A DNA stretch of 64,000 nt, from NCBI RefSeq assembly GCF_000235365.1, contig NC_016449.1, positions 1,046,246-1,110,245 on the forward strand, given 5' to 3'. The notes below the pieces were generated by a model that saw only the letters and a program-made list of their open reading frames with translations, ran no database searches and was not told where the DNA came from. Made by a program: the position numbers and the translations under genes. How positions within the stretch are numbered: position 1 is the first letter of the stretch; every line of letters begins with the position of its first letter. Positions 43,363-53,968 of the stretch are shown here, piece after piece. The stretch is from Eremothecium cymbalariae DBVPG#7215 (taxonomy: Eukaryota > Ascomycota > Saccharomycetes > Saccharomycetales > Saccharomycetaceae).

Positions 43363-46063
43363 ATGACGATGAATTCCACCAGCGAGATTGACGGTTACGC
43401 CTTTATTAATACTGGAGGAACTAACCATAACAGGCGGCATGATGAGGATGGGGATGGGGATTCTGAATGCGGAGAAGTGTTTGAAGAAGAAGCGGACGAC
43501 ACTGAGAGTACTGAGGCCACGGTGGAAATCAGAACAAATTGGAAAGATCAAGAAATCAGGAACCAGAGGGATGCAATAAATATAAGCGAGGCAAAAAGGG
43601 CAAAGTCGTCTTTGAAAGAGTGTAATATATATAAAAAATTTCCAGCGGGCCTACAAGAGCCATTAAATTTATCTATGAAAGGAGGAGGAACCTACCCTAC
43701 TGCCGCCCATCGTGATAGCACCTCTAGCATCGATTCCATTGCATTAAAGTCCACACCTGCGACTCCTCATGTCACTCCACTTAACGGTGTGACCTGTATT
43801 CAGTATGTCGCTAAACATAGCACAGCTCTACAGAGTGTAACAGGTATTATAGAATGTCATAGCAACATCTCTATTGACTCAGGGGATGCTTCCACAAGGT
43901 CAGAGACGCAAACAGCCGTTGAAGATGTCGACGTCAATAAGGCACAAAAGTTTTTTAACAATATGATATCATCATTCAGTTTTAAAAGTATCAGTAATTC
44001 CTCTAGTCCAACGGAACAGAATCTTGAGCATGAATCTGGCCATAAGGCACTGAGAATACCGTCCGATCCATCTACCATCATACCAGCAACTGCTACCTCA
44101 ACGAGTAAAACTGAAATGTCTTCCAGTAATAAGTCGTCCGGAACCGCTACCGAAATAGGGTCTGCATCCGTTTCACGCTCACCGACTCGAGGAAATGATA
44201 AGTCGAAAGGTGCACGAGACGTACAATAAGAAGTTATACGTTGACGAAAAGTTAAAAGGAACCAATTATAGGTTCACTACCATAAAACGAAATGATGATT
44301 TTCACAAAATTTTTAAAACCATACCAGCTGAAGACCGACTTCTTGATGATTTTAGTTGTGCTTTGAGCAGGGAATTCCTATACCAGGGTAGAATTTACAT
44401 AACAGAGAACCATCTATGTTTTAACTCTAACTTGCTGGGCTGGGTTACAAATTTAGTGATTGCGATTAAAGATGTTACATCCTTTGAAAAGACATCTACT
44501 GTTGGATTATTTCCTAATGGAATTGCTGTTTTAACGAAGTCTGAAAAGCATTATTTTGCAAGTTTCTTATCCAGAGATTCAATTTTTGACTTTTTAGTTG
44601 CAGTTCAGACAGCTTTCAAAGATAATACAAAATCTTTGTCTAATGTTTCTTATTTAGATCTGCCACTGAACCTATCCTCAGAGGAGTTCTTTTTAAAACC
44701 GATTAATGAATTAATACACGTAACAGCTCCCTCGACCAGAGGATCTGCAGAGAATCAAGAGAAATCCAATATCCAAGATGCCATCCTGTCTGTAGATTAT
44801 GTTACACCAAATGGAACGGTTAATGGTTCCCACGTTGGTGGTGAACCCATTGACTATTATCAGGAAAGTTCTGATTCCGAAGCCTTGACCTCAGATGATG
44901 AACTTGATTCAGGTAAAAGTCTAAGACAAATATTTCAATTAAAGAAGTCGAGTAATTTCATTTACAATGGTCCGCATTATTATCGAGAAACGAAGTTTAA
45001 ATATTTACCAGAAAAAAACAATGAATATATTTTGGTCGAATTGTCGGTAAATGCCCCTCCTGGTTTGGTCTTTGAGATCTTGTTTAATGAACACAACCCC
45101 TCTTTTATCGAGGAGTTTCTATCTGCTCAAGACTCAACTCAAATTTCAGAGATCCCTGGGTTTACTGAAGTAAACCCTGATGGGCAGCCATTTCGCCGAT
45201 ATGGGTACACAAAGGCATTGAACTATCCTGTGGGGCCAAAATCTACGAAAGTCCTCGTACAAGAAACGATTTTACATCGAGATTATGAAGATTACATCAA
45301 TGTAGTGAATGCAACCAAAACACCCGATGTGCCAAGTGGAAACAATTTCTGTGTAAAAACAAGGTATATGTTTAGGTGGGCATCACCAACTACTTCCACT
45401 TTAAAAATATCTTTCTGGGTTGACTGGCTAGGAAACAGTTGGATTAAGTCAACGATAGAAAAGAGTTGTAAATCTGGACAGATCGAAGCGACTAAATTGT
45501 TGGTAGATCAGATATATTTGTATATGGAGGATCATGTCGAATTTCGGACGATTAAAATTGATTCCAAGAGGGAGCGGAAACAAATACAAAATACGCATGC
45601 TGCCAAGGAATTTTTGAACGCCTCCAGAATAGAAAAAGAGAATCTACTATCAGCATCTTCTGGCGCTATATCTGCCTCCACGGCAGTGTCAGAGACTTCA
45701 ACCGCTGTACCTTCTCTATCTCCGATTAGCGCATATTCTTGGAAGAATCCTCTGATATTTATGATGATTACTATAGGTTTTCTGTTGATAACTAATTTAA
45801 TATTTCAGATCAAAATATTGGCGGCTTTGAACTATATCGCAACCCTAGGAGGTAACCTTGATTGGAAAGAAAAAACTTTAGATGATATCATTGACAAATT
45901 GGATTCTAAAGTAAGTCAGAGCAAACTTATTCGTAAACACTTAAAAGCTTGGGATCAGTTGAATTACAACATAAATCCACCTCGTTTAACTAATCCCATA
46001 GATGTTGAAATGTCTAATCTTTTACAAAAGGTAAATATATTGCTTGACCAAATGAATGCTTAA
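43363..46063 (+). CDS. LAM6: Lam5/Lam6-type sterol transporter at membrane contacts, one frameshift
   Basis: GRAM-plus-VASt (StART-like) protein of the LAM/GRAMD1 family, which moves sterols at ER contact sites. It corresponds to both YLR072W (LAM6) and YFL042C (LAM5). Frame 1 (43363-44229) is a Ser/Thr-rich N-terminal region. Frame 2 is open from 44159 to 46063 and holds the GRAM domain (RNDDFHKIFKTIPAEDRLLDDFSCALSREFLYQGRIYITENHLCFNSNLLGW), the VASt domain (about nt 45000-45560) and a C-terminal membrane helix (WKNPLIFMMITIGFLLITNLIF). One surplus base between 44159 and 44229 would explain the break; joined, it has about 899 codons. Sequencing error or strain mutation is likelier than programmed shifting. 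Confidence 0.86.
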
Positions 46064-46293
46064 GAATGTAAAACTAATATATTGGAAACTGATGAAACGC
46101 TATACAAATTTTAATTTACCAAGGTGTTTACAACTACTATGAAGACAATAATATTTAATCCACTATTTCACACTTGATGGTGACAGACGTAATTGCAAGT
46201 GTTTTTAACTACATATTGTAGATAGAGATAGTTAATAACCTATAACTAACGCAAAAAAGGAAATATATATAATATTTAATGCAGAGCCTTTAA

Positions 46294-46905
46294 TTAATTC
46301 ACTGAAGAAAAGCTTAACTTAGGTAGCTCCGGGTACGAAAATGCATCACAGTTAGTCCTTGGAGACTCCTTTTCGGATAACACAGATTTTGCAGAATTCA
46401 AATCTATGATATTAGTATGAAACCACAAAACTTTTTGATTAAATTGCTCCTCGTCAAATGAAGGTGGTAGGACAATGGGTCTAGATTCTTCAGAGTCTTT
46501 TATTTTACTATTTTTTTCAGTACAAGACTTAACAGCAGGTGCTACATTTTTGACTAATGAAAGTCGAAACTTCTGGAATCGCAAATCAACGTCTGCTCTC
46601 ATGTCTTCAGTAATTTTCAAGATCGCCGGCACTTCCAATTTCATTAATTGTAAGTATTCCTGCCGATGCAGGTTCTCTTCTTTATTGCTTGGGTTTTTGA
46701 CATGAGGGTGTCCTACCAATTTATTCATGCATAAATCGAGATATCTCAAATATAACAAGTAAGACCTTTCAATGTTACCCCATAAAGATGCAGACTGGGC
46801 CTCTTCCAGAATTTCAACACAGGTGGACAGATATAACTTTAGTGACACCTGGACATTAAACCGGTAATCTGCTGCTTCCTTAGCAAGTTCACTAGACGAT
46901 TTCAT
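46294..46905 (-). CDS. RFU1: Rfu1-like regulator of deubiquitinase Doa4
   Basis: Orthologue of YLR073C. Rfu1 inhibits the endosomal deubiquitinase Doa4 and thereby sets free-ubiquitin levels. The 203-residue protein is mostly helical, with an N-terminal region like the USP8 dimerisation/MIT fold (SSELAKEAADYRFNVQVSLKLYLSTCVEILEEAQ, then SYLLYLRYLDLCMNKLVGHP). The C-terminal part has RPIVLPPSF, which resembles the known Doa4-inhibiting and Bro1-binding type segment of Rfu1. Length agrees with about 200 residues in S. cerevisiae. Confidence 0.88.
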   Translation of the reverse strand: MKSSSELAKEAADYRFNVQVSLKLYLSTCVEILEEAQSASLWGNIERSYLLYLRYLDLCMNKLVGHPHVKNPSNKEENLHRQEYLQLMKLEVPAILKITEDMRADVDLRFQKFRLSLVKNVAPAVKSCTEKNSKIKDSEESRPIVLPPSFDEEQFNQKVLWFHTNIIDLNSAKSVLSEKESPRTNCDAFSYPELPKLSFSSVN

Positions 46906-47209
46906 GAATTGATTGAATCTTTTTTATTTTGTTCAAGCCTCAAAGTATCAATTCCATTGATTATTACTAGCAGAAGCTATTGGCAGCTTTTAGTTACGAG
47001 CACACTTAATTTTTTTATAAATCGCTATGCCTCATCGCTCTAATTTCAACAATTTAAATTTCTAAAAGTTCTTCCTAATTTTGTAAACATCCGCGAAATG
47101 AAGAATTCCTTGCTTTGTCAATAAGATTAAGAGAAGAGACTATAGGAATGTATTGCCAACAAGTAACAACAAGGGCAATCATTCACGTTACTGGATTGTA
47201 TAAATAAGA
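46906..47209. other. Divergent promoter region RFU1-OTU1 (304 bp)
   Basis: AT-rich spacer. No gene or distinct motif is seen. Confidence 0.6.
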
Positions 47210-48169
47210 ATGAGGTTAAAGATCTCTACTCCGAAAGGAGGTAATAAGGTCATAAATTTATCAAATGATGCGACATTTGAAGATCTAATTGCAGAAGTTA
47301 AAACGACTTTTGGTGATATATCTATTGGTAAAGTGCGGTATGGATATCCACTACAAACTATTGACATTGAAGAACAAGTGGGTAATATATTGTTAATGGA
47401 GCTAGGAATTAGTAGTGGAGAAAGAATTACTGTGGAAAGTAAGAATTCTGATAAGAATACAAAACATGTAGGTCAAACATTACCAGGTTCTTGTATTCTT
47501 AGGAATGAAAAGCAGGGTGGACCTGAATCTCTCCCTGACAGAATCAGTGTACGCCCTGGCGTTCTACTTCAAGTTCATGAAGTCCCTGACGATAATTCGT
47601 GTTTATTTCATGCCATTTCTTATGCTGTATATAAGGATATGGTAGTCTCTTACCAATTTCGGGAAGTTGTTGCCAACGAAATTTTAGCCAACCCAATTGA
47701 GTACTCTGATTCTATCCTCGGGAGGCCTAATCTTCAATATTATGAATGGATTTTGAAATCAACTTCTTGGGGGGGTGCTATTGAGATTGCAATATTATCA
47801 AAGTATCTCAAAATTGCCATATTTGTGCTTGATATAGACGCCGGCCGGTTTGAAAAGTTTAACGAGGATAAGTATTCAAAACTAATGATATTAGCATTTT
47901 CTGGTATTCATTACGATACTGTTGAAATTTTTCATGAGAGCAGCAAAGAGGTAGAAACTATATTTAAAGTGGATGATTCAGAAACAGACACGCTTCTCGC
48001 TAAGGCTGCAGAAGTAGCTTCCAAAATGAAAAAGGCTGGACTATCATTCAACACTCATAAAGGTCACATAAAATGCAATTCTTGTGGAGTGTTGTTAGTT
48101 GGGGAGCGCGAAGTAGCTCATCATGCCGAGAGCACCGGGCATGTTGACTTTGGACAAGCTCCGGAGTAA
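47210..48169 (+). CDS. OTU1: Otu1 deubiquitinase (Cdc48 cofactor)
   Basis: OTU-family cysteine protease that works with Cdc48/p97 (orthologue of YFL044C, YOD1 in animals). The 319-residue protein has an N-terminal UBX-like beta-grasp (MRLKISTPKGGNKVINLSNDATFEDLIAEV). The OTU domain starts near residue 120 with the catalytic block VPDDNSCLFHAISYA (Asp, Cys) and has the His in FSGIHYDTVEI near 240. A C-terminal C2H2 finger reads CNSCGVLLVGEREVAHHAESTGH. The finger is typical of YOD1/Otu1, which secures the call. Confidence 0.96.
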   Translation: MRLKISTPKGGNKVINLSNDATFEDLIAEVKTTFGDISIGKVRYGYPLQTIDIEEQVGNILLMELGISSGERITVESKNSDKNTKHVGQTLPGSCILRNEKQGGPESLPDRISVRPGVLLQVHEVPDDNSCLFHAISYAVYKDMVVSYQFREVVANEILANPIEYSDSILGRPNLQYYEWILKSTSWGGAIEIAILSKYLKIAIFVLDIDAGRFEKFNEDKYSKLMILAFSGIHYDTVEIFHESSKEVETIFKVDDSETDTLLAKAAEVASKMKKAGLSFNTHKGHIKCNSCGVLLVGEREVAHHAESTGHVDFGQAPE

Positions 48170-48243
48170 AGTGTTTAGTTTCGGAATCAATACTATATAA
48201 TGAATGTATGAAAACCACAGGATGCAGTATATATATATATATA

Positions 48244-48759
48244 TCATTGCATAGAAACCTCGCCATCCTTATCTACCATAACTATTTGATCATCAACAGA
48301 AGTTGCAACTACTTCAGAATTCTGCGCCACACACGGAAGTGTGGGTTCTGTTGTCGCCACATTAGCTAAAGTAGTCTTAAAATGCTCTTGTAAGAGCACC
48401 TCATTCTGAATCTTTTGAGGCCCTATTGAAGTTGTGATCTGTTCCACTCTATTCAAAAACTTGTTCACATCGTTCCCAGCCGCTGCATTGGCCACATCTT
48501 GAGTGTATGGAACTCCCTTCAACTCCTTCACACGCCTCTTATGAATCTTACCTTTCAAATGCGTTTTCAATGCAACTGCTGTTTCAAAATACTTTGCACA
48601 ATGTATACAGTAATGCTGACCCAAGCCAGGTTTTGTCTCATCTACAGGCTGGTTTAAAAGTTGCTGAATCTTCTGCTGAGAAGCCAGGTCTTCAAAAATA
48701 AGGTCCAGATCCTTGGTTCTTCTCTTAGTCTTATATCTTTTAACTGAGTATCTCCCCAT
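48244..48759 (-). CDS. BUD20: Bud20 pre-60S export factor
   Basis: C2H2 zinc-finger shuttling protein required for nuclear export of pre-60S ribosomes (orthologue of YLR074C; ZNF593 in animals). The 171-residue protein has a basic N-terminus MGRYSVKRYKTKRRTKDLD and the finger CIHCAKYFETAVALKTHLKGKIHKRRVKEL. The tail is acidic and variable. It converges with OTU1 across a short (AT)n spacer. Confidence 0.95.
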   Translation of the reverse strand: MGRYSVKRYKTKRRTKDLDLIFEDLASQQKIQQLLNQPVDETKPGLGQHYCIHCAKYFETAVALKTHLKGKIHKRRVKELKGVPYTQDVANAAAGNDVNKFLNRVEQITTSIGPQKIQNEVLLQEHFKTTLANVATTEPTLPCVAQNSEVVATSVDDQIVMVDKDGEVSMQ

Positions 48760-48828
48760 CCTATATGCTGTTGATATACGCTGTCTAATGTCTTCCTTGA
48801 ACTCTTTTACCTTTTCAAAAGTGTGCTA

Positions 48829-48862
48829 GCGATGACTTCAGACATGTGAACCAAAATTTTCA
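48829..48862 (-). promoter_or_regulatory. PAC-like and RRPE-like pair upstream of BUD20
   Basis: GCGATGAC at 48829-48836 is close to the PAC core GCGATGAG. AAAATTTTCA at 48853-48862 fits RRPE. They lie 70-103 bp upstream of the BUD20 ATG, the usual place in ribosome-biogenesis promoters. PAC has one mismatch. Confidence 0.45.
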
Positions 48863-48954
48863 TATCTCGAACAGCCATTAGTACAGGAGAACTTCTGGGA
48901 GAAGGATCATGTGCTACGTAATTTCTTTTTTGTTTTGATACGGGACTGTCAATA

Positions 48955-48967
48955 ACATCCGTACATA
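48955..48967 (+). promoter_or_regulatory. Rap1-type site upstream of RPL10
   Basis: ACATCCGTACATA is the same ribosomal-protein-type Rap1 motif found before RPL22. It is 225 bp upstream of the RPL10 ATG. A weaker ACACCCACC follows at 48984. Confidence 0.8.
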
Positions 48968-49191
48968 TATCAGCGGACTGAAACACCCACCAACCATGAC
49001 TTTCAAGAAACGCCGCTTGGAATATCAAAGTAGAACGACGACGATTAGTAATGGCGTTCGTTCGAAAAGACCCAGCTTTGCCTTCTAGTAAAATAAAAAA
49101 TATTACAAATCGGCTAAGTTCAATACAAAACTGGAATACATCCTGGAAGTCCAAGCTCAAGAGGGGAACTATCGAAGCATAACAATTCAAA

Positions 49192-49857
49192 ATGGCTAGA
49201 AGACCAGCTAGATGTTACAGATACCAAAAGAACAAGCCTTACCCAAAGTCTAGATACAACAGAGCTGTTCCAGATTCCAAGATTAGAATCTATGACTTGG
49301 GTAAGAAGAAGGCCACTGTCGATGAATTTCCTTTGTGTGTCCACTTGGTCTCCAACGAATTAGAACAGTTGTCTTCTGAAGCTTTGGAAGCTGCTCGTAT
49401 TTGTGCCAACAAATACATCACCAAGGTGACCGGTAGAGATTCTTTCCACTTGAGAGTCAGAGTCCATCCATTCCATGTTTTGAGAATCAACAAAATGTTG
49501 TCATGTGCTGGTGCTGATAGATTGCAACAAGGTATGAGGGGTGCTTGGGGTAAGCCACACGGTTTGGCTGCTCGTGTTGCCATCGGCCAAATTATCTTTT
49601 CTGTTAGAACCAAGGATAGCAATAAGGACATTGTTATTGAAGCTTTGAGAAGAGCCAGATACAAGTTCCCAGGTCAACAAAAGATTATCTTATCTAAGAA
49701 GTGGGGTTTCACCAACTTGGACCGTGAAGAGTATATTAGAAGAAGAGATGCTGGCGAAGTCAAGGATGATGGTGCCTTCGTCAAGTTCTTGTCCAAGAAG
49801 GGTTCTTTGCAGGATAACTTCAGGGAGTTCCCAGAATACTTCTCTAACCAAGTCTAA
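49192..49857 (+). CDS. RPL10: 60S ribosomal protein uL16 (Rpl10)
   Basis: Universal ribosomal protein uL16, the last essential 60S protein to be loaded, near the peptidyl-transferase and tRNA sites (orthologue of YLR075W). The 221-residue length and start [24 protein letters not shown] are diagnostic. The P-site loop region [23 protein letters not shown] is intact. The gene uses highly biased codons (TTG, AGA, AAG), as expected for strong expression. No intron. Confidence 0.98.
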   Translation: MARRPARCYRYQKNKPYPKSRYNRAVPDSKIRIYDLGKKKATVDEFPLCVHLVSNELEQLSSEALEAARICANKYITKVTGRDSFHLRVRVHPFHVLRINKMLSCAGADRLQQGMRGAWGKPHGLAARVAIGQIIFSVRTKDSNKDIVIEALRRARYKFPGQQKIILSKKWGFTNLDREEYIRRRDAGEVKDDGAFVKFLSKKGSLQDNFREFPEYFSNQV

Positions 49858-50339
49858 TCGGATTATTAAAAGGATTTTTTGCAGTTTATTATGTAATTAT
49901 TTGAATATATATATATATATTAGTAATCTTTGGTACTGTATATTTATGGGTCGTTTCTGATCATCGTCGTGTTCTCCACTCTTTCACGTCCACATGATCT
50001 GTTTGGTCCTCATCAATCCTCATGCTACGGGTCATATAGCTGTCGAACCGATCTATTAGACTACATGGCCTCCTCGTGGCAGGTTTGTTAATATAACCTG
50101 GTTATTGATGAGCTTTTCGGCGCCACAGACTTGCTGTGTGAGGTCGGTGCAATCTTCAAAAAAATAAGTGTTACTCAATATTGCGCGCGGCGATGTTCCA
50201 GAGATCCCTCTTCTTTATTACACGTAGACCTGTAGTTTCCTTCTTTACCAACACGTTAAGCTTTGTTTATAAGGATTGCATCTCATAAATCTGTACTGTT
50301 TAATTAAAGTAATTCCAATCCGCAAAATCCTTATTCAAT
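49858..50339. other. Spacer RPL10-SEC53 (482 bp)
   Basis: RPL10 3' flank with a short (AT)n tract near 49904-49920, then the SEC53 promoter. No RNA gene or ORF is evident. Confidence 0.6.
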
Positions 50340-51101
50340 ATGTCCCAAGATTTTTCTCATAAAGAGAGAAGTGACATTTTAGTCCTTTTCGATGTTGATG
50401 GTACTTTGACTCCCCCAAGGCTCACTATCTCTGAAGAAGTTAAAGAGATTTTGAAGGAATTGAGGGAAAAGGTCGTTATAGGATTTGTGGGTGGTTCTGA
50501 TTTGGCTAAACAAGTAGAGCAATTGGGTCCTACAGTCTTGAATGACTTTGATTACTGTTTCTCAGAAAACGGTTTAACTGCTTATAAACTAGGAAACCAG
50601 TTGGCTTCCCAGTCTTTTATTAACTGGATTGGTGAGGAAGATTACAACAAGTTTGCTTCCTTTGTGTTGAAGTATTTATCCTCTATCGAGTTGCCAAAAA
50701 GAAGAGGCACCTTTGTAGAGTTCAGAAATGGAATGGTTAATATATCACCAATTGGTAGAAATGCTACCACTGCAGAGAGAAATGAATTTGAGGAATACGA
50801 TAAGAAGCACCAAATCAGAGCTAAATTTGTTGAGGCGTTAAAGAAAGAGTTTTCTCACTTGTCTTTAACTTACTCCATTGGTGGCCAAATCTCTTTTGAT
50901 GTCTTCCCAACTGGTTGGGACAAAACTTATTGCTTGCGTCACGTTGAAAACGCTGGGTTTAAGGAAATCCATTTCTTTGGGGATAAAACCTCAAAGGGTG
51001 GCAATGATTGGGAAATTTATGAAGACCCAAGAACCATTGGACATGCCGTGTCAACTCCAAAGGACACCATTAGAATTTTAAAAGAATTGTTCAATTTGTA
51101 G
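50340..51101 (+). CDS. SEC53: Phosphomannomutase
   Basis: Converts mannose-6-phosphate to mannose-1-phosphate, supplying GDP-mannose for glycosylation and GPI anchors (orthologue of YFL045C; PMM2 in humans). The 253-residue protein has the HAD nucleophile motif [13 protein letters not shown] (Asp at about residue 17), [15 protein letters not shown], the cap-domain [16 protein letters not shown], and the late HAD block [22 protein letters not shown]. Length matches the family. Confidence 0.98.
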   Translation: MSQDFSHKERSDILVLFDVDGTLTPPRLTISEEVKEILKELREKVVIGFVGGSDLAKQVEQLGPTVLNDFDYCFSENGLTAYKLGNQLASQSFINWIGEEDYNKFASFVLKYLSSIELPKRRGTFVEFRNGMVNISPIGRNATTAERNEFEEYDKKHQIRAKFVEALKKEFSHLSLTYSIGGQISFDVFPTGWDKTYCLRHVENAGFKEIHFFGDKTSKGGNDWEIYEDPRTIGHAVSTPKDTIRILKELFNL

Positions 51102-51251
51102 GCTGCTCCAAATGTTCGAGGCAATAAAACTTTTTAAATATTATATATAGTACCAGCTCTATGTTGTATTTCCCATCAAATTACGTATATCACTATATTT
51201 GCTGCAATTTAATAACGTCAAAAGTATACCGTAAACTATAACCAATTTACT

Positions 51252-51884
51252 TCAACTCAACAGTCTGACATATGCTAGAACCAAAGCAAATGTACCAGTA
51301 CAAACACCAATAAGCCATTGCATAACTTGGGTTTTCACAGAATCTATCTGCATTTTCATATTGCTAACTTCCTGATCAATTCGAGTGTCAATTTCCTTGA
51401 TCTGCAAATCATGGTTTCTCGCTTCTTCTCTTATTCTACCTTTCTCTAGAGATAAATCCAACTTGAATCCTGCGTTAGCCTTAGTTATCTCTTCTCGTAG
51501 TTTATTTCTTAATTGCTCTAGGTCATTACGAATACGTTCTTGTTCACTGTGGATCAGATGGATCTCACTCCGGTCAGCTGTTAACAGCTGGTCCTTCAAC
51601 TTGGCAAAATCAACTCGTTGTTGATAGGTCAACTTTGTCAACTTCTCACGGGAAGCAAGATCCTGAGACACATGTGTAACGCCGCCACGTAAAGCGTCAG
51701 ACATTATATCTACAACAGCATTGGCTTGTTGTGTGTTGAAATCACCCTTTTCCATTAACAACTGCCTAAATCGGTTCGTATTGCGGATGTGAACAGTCTC
51801 AAAATCATCATAAAGTGGTTTACAAACATGAAATTCTCTTCTAAATTGGTTCGAAACCTGCTTAGCTCTATATCTGAAAAGCAT
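51252..51884 (-). CDS. FMP32: Fmp32 mitochondrial coiled-coil protein (CCDC90/MCUR1 family)
   Basis: Orthologue of YFL046W, a mitochondrial inner-membrane protein of the MCUR1/CCDC90 family (DUF1640), linked in S. cerevisiae to proline-dependent growth and cytochrome oxidase assembly. The first ATG, at 51884, gives 210 residues. MLFRYRAKQVSNQFRREFHV is a likely presequence. Typical family text follows: FDTVHIRNTNRF-type and GDFNTQQANAVVDIMSDALRGG. A long coiled coil runs through residues 90-180 and a C-terminal membrane segment (WLIGVCTGTFALVLAYVRLL) closes it. Confidence 0.93.
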   Translation of the reverse strand: MLFRYRAKQVSNQFRREFHVCKPLYDDFETVHIRNTNRFRQLLMEKGDFNTQQANAVVDIMSDALRGGVTHVSQDLASREKLTKLTYQQRVDFAKLKDQLLTADRSEIHLIHSEQERIRNDLEQLRNKLREEITKANAGFKLDLSLEKGRIREEARNHDLQIKEIDTRIDQEVSNMKMQIDSVKTQVMQWLIGVCTGTFALVLAYVRLLS

Positions 51885-52094
51885 TTTGTTGGCTTGAAGG
51901 GTGCTTGCAGTAGTAAACACTTAGATCTGTCGTTACTTCTTTTGTTTCTTGCCTTAATGGTTCTAGTTTTTTTCAATATTCTTCGTGCAGAACCAATATC
52001 CTAAAATATCAAATTGCAAAATGAATCTTTTCAACCTCATCGACCAGCCTTTTCGAGTTTACATTGCCAAAATCGTACTTCTATTCATATTGAG

Positions 52095-53879
52095 ATGTTC
52101 ATCGCTTATCTAAGGGTACCTAGGTTGATTAGTAGGAGAGTTTTCTCTACTAGTCACCTCTGCCGAGTAAAACCGCAGTATGATGATGCTGAAATATTGG
52201 CTGAACAAGTGAACCATAGTGTATACAAAGCCAAACGTACTAGAATGGACTACAATTGGAATGCAAAGTCTCAAGCAGAGGTAGAAAAAGAACATGAAGA
52301 TCGCATCGAGAAAATGCAAAAGCTTTCTGCTATTTTTCAGGGTATGCTGTTCCTTTTCGGTATCGGTACAGTCGGTACCTTATACTTACAATGGCCTCAA
52401 GTTAAAGGGTGGTGGCTGGCTAAAGATATTAGGGTTGATGATGATACTATTGAAAGGCTAATAAGATTTAAAAGGAAGAAAGCTATTCTAGCTATCCCAT
52501 CTTTACCAATAGATCAACCCACATCTGATGTTCCTGGGCTTTATTATTGGGGGTCTAGATTAGGAGACGGTAATAGTAACTTTCCTGTACGTGTTCCTTG
52601 GTTTGACAACAAACATTTAAGAAGTATTGCTTTAGCGGAAAGTGGATTGAACTTAGCCATCGATGAGAAAGGTGATCTCTATCGGTGGGATACAAATAGT
52701 TGTGAATTATATCTTCCAGATCAAAATCTCCTAGAAGTTCATATATCTAATGGTGCTGCTTATGCGCTAAATAAGCAGGGGGAAATTCTTATCGTTCCTT
52801 TATCTGATGAAAAACTACTCAAAAGACACATCTCGTGGCATAGATCTTTTGTGAAACCTTGGCGTAAGTACTGCTTTTACGACTGGAAACTAGATACTGC
52901 CTCTGTTTTCAAATCCAGAACCGAATCAAGAATTGAACAGTTTTCAGTTGGTATTGAGCATCTAATCTTTCTTTCAAATGGCGGTAAAGCATATGCATGT
53001 GCTACAGGGATTAAAACAAAAAAGTCTGGTGTTTCAAAGGGCCAATTTGGTGTTCCAGAACTCTCTAGGTTTGACACCTTTCCAGAGTGTAATAAGGCAT
53101 TTGAAATAGAGCTTCTAAATTCTACGGTAACTGATGATGGCAAATTGTGTTCAAGAACCATAGAACAGATAGCATGCGGTAGTTATCACACTTTAGCTCG
53201 CGATTCAGATGGCCACATATATTCATTTGGTATCAATACACATGGCCAGCTAGGTCTACCAATATCCTATGATTCAGAATATGTCCCATTCCCTAAAATG
53301 GTTGGAAACTTCAGAGCTCATTTTCCACAAAATCAATTTAAATGCGTAGACATACACTGCTGTGGCGATACGTCCTTTGTAGGCATTGTACCACAGACAG
53401 TAGCAGATAATTATGTTCAGAACCAAAATGGTAACATAGGTCCCGGCTATGAAAATGCTACTTACTTTTCTTTTGGAAATGGTATTCAAGGTCAGTTGGG
53501 CAACGGCCATTTTAAGCACTCACTTCATGAACCTACGAAAATGAAAGTGATTAATGATACCAATGGTGATCAAGCACAGCAATCTAAGGGCTCACATGTC
53601 ACTGAATGGTATTGTGGTGAGAGACATATTATGTGCAAATTAGAAAATGGTGAACTACTAGCCTGGGGCTGTAATGAAAACGGCCAGCTAGGAAATGGAA
53701 AAAGAGTAAGGTGGGCACGGCCAGGAAACATTCCCAAGTTACTCGAACCACGTGTTGATTACACGGAAGAGCCTAGTAAAACCTTGTTCAACCCGGAAAA
53801 TAAACTGATATTATCGAAAAACCAACAAATAGCACTTGGCCCGAACTCTTCATGTTTATATTGGAAAATTGACAAATGA
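52095..53879 (+). CDS. FMP25: Fmp25 mitochondrial RCC1-repeat protein
   Basis: Orthologue of YLR077W, a mitochondrial inner-membrane protein needed for complex III assembly. Starting at the first ATG (MFIAYLRVPRLISRRVFSTSHL, a presequence) it has 594 residues. One membrane segment, MLFLFGIGTVGTLYLQW, lies near residue 90. The rest is a beta-propeller of RCC1-like units, for example LARDSDGHIYSFGINTHGQLG, YFSFGNGIQGQLGNG and LLAWGCNENGQLGNG. The upstream TTG-initiated extension was dropped. Confidence 0.93.
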   Translation: MFIAYLRVPRLISRRVFSTSHLCRVKPQYDDAEILAEQVNHSVYKAKRTRMDYNWNAKSQAEVEKEHEDRIEKMQKLSAIFQGMLFLFGIGTVGTLYLQWPQVKGWWLAKDIRVDDDTIERLIRFKRKKAILAIPSLPIDQPTSDVPGLYYWGSRLGDGNSNFPVRVPWFDNKHLRSIALAESGLNLAIDEKGDLYRWDTNSCELYLPDQNLLEVHISNGAAYALNKQGEILIVPLSDEKLLKRHISWHRSFVKPWRKYCFYDWKLDTASVFKSRTESRIEQFSVGIEHLIFLSNGGKAYACATGIKTKKSGVSKGQFGVPELSRFDTFPECNKAFEIELLNSTVTDDGKLCSRTIEQIACGSYHTLARDSDGHIYSFGINTHGQLGLPISYDSEYVPFPKMVGNFRAHFPQNQFKCVDIHCCGDTSFVGIVPQTVADNYVQNQNGNIGPGYENATYFSFGNGIQGQLGNGHFKHSLHEPTKMKVINDTNGDQAQQSKGSHVTEWYCGERHIMCKLENGELLAWGCNENGQLGNGKRVRWARPGNIPKLLEPRVDYTEEPSKTLFNPENKLILSKNQQIALGPNSSCLYWKIDK

Positions 53880-53968
53880 ATATGTTAGAGATAATTACAT
53901 ATGCGTAGAGTGGGGAGGATCGCTTATTATTATGCTCTTTTGGTTCAATACGGCAAATATGTAGAATC

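Larger units (their letters stand above)
48760..49191. other. Divergent promoter region BUD20-RPL10 (432 bp)
   Basis: Regulatory spacer for two ribosome-related genes, with RRPE/PAC-like and Rap1-type elements listed separately. A 127-codon antisense frame at 48807-49190 covers it, starts from nothing recognisable and is probably chance. Confidence 0.6.

Noticed and set aside
44195..46063. LAM frame 2 as a separate gene starting at 44195
   Set aside because: The ATG lies inside frame 1 and family proteins have a long N-terminal region before GRAM; a frameshifted single gene is simpler. Translation from this ATG is still possible.
48807..49190. 127-codon antisense frame upstream of RPL10
   Set aside because: Lies over the RPL10 promoter and Rap1 site, has no family resemblance, and overlaps regulatory DNA.
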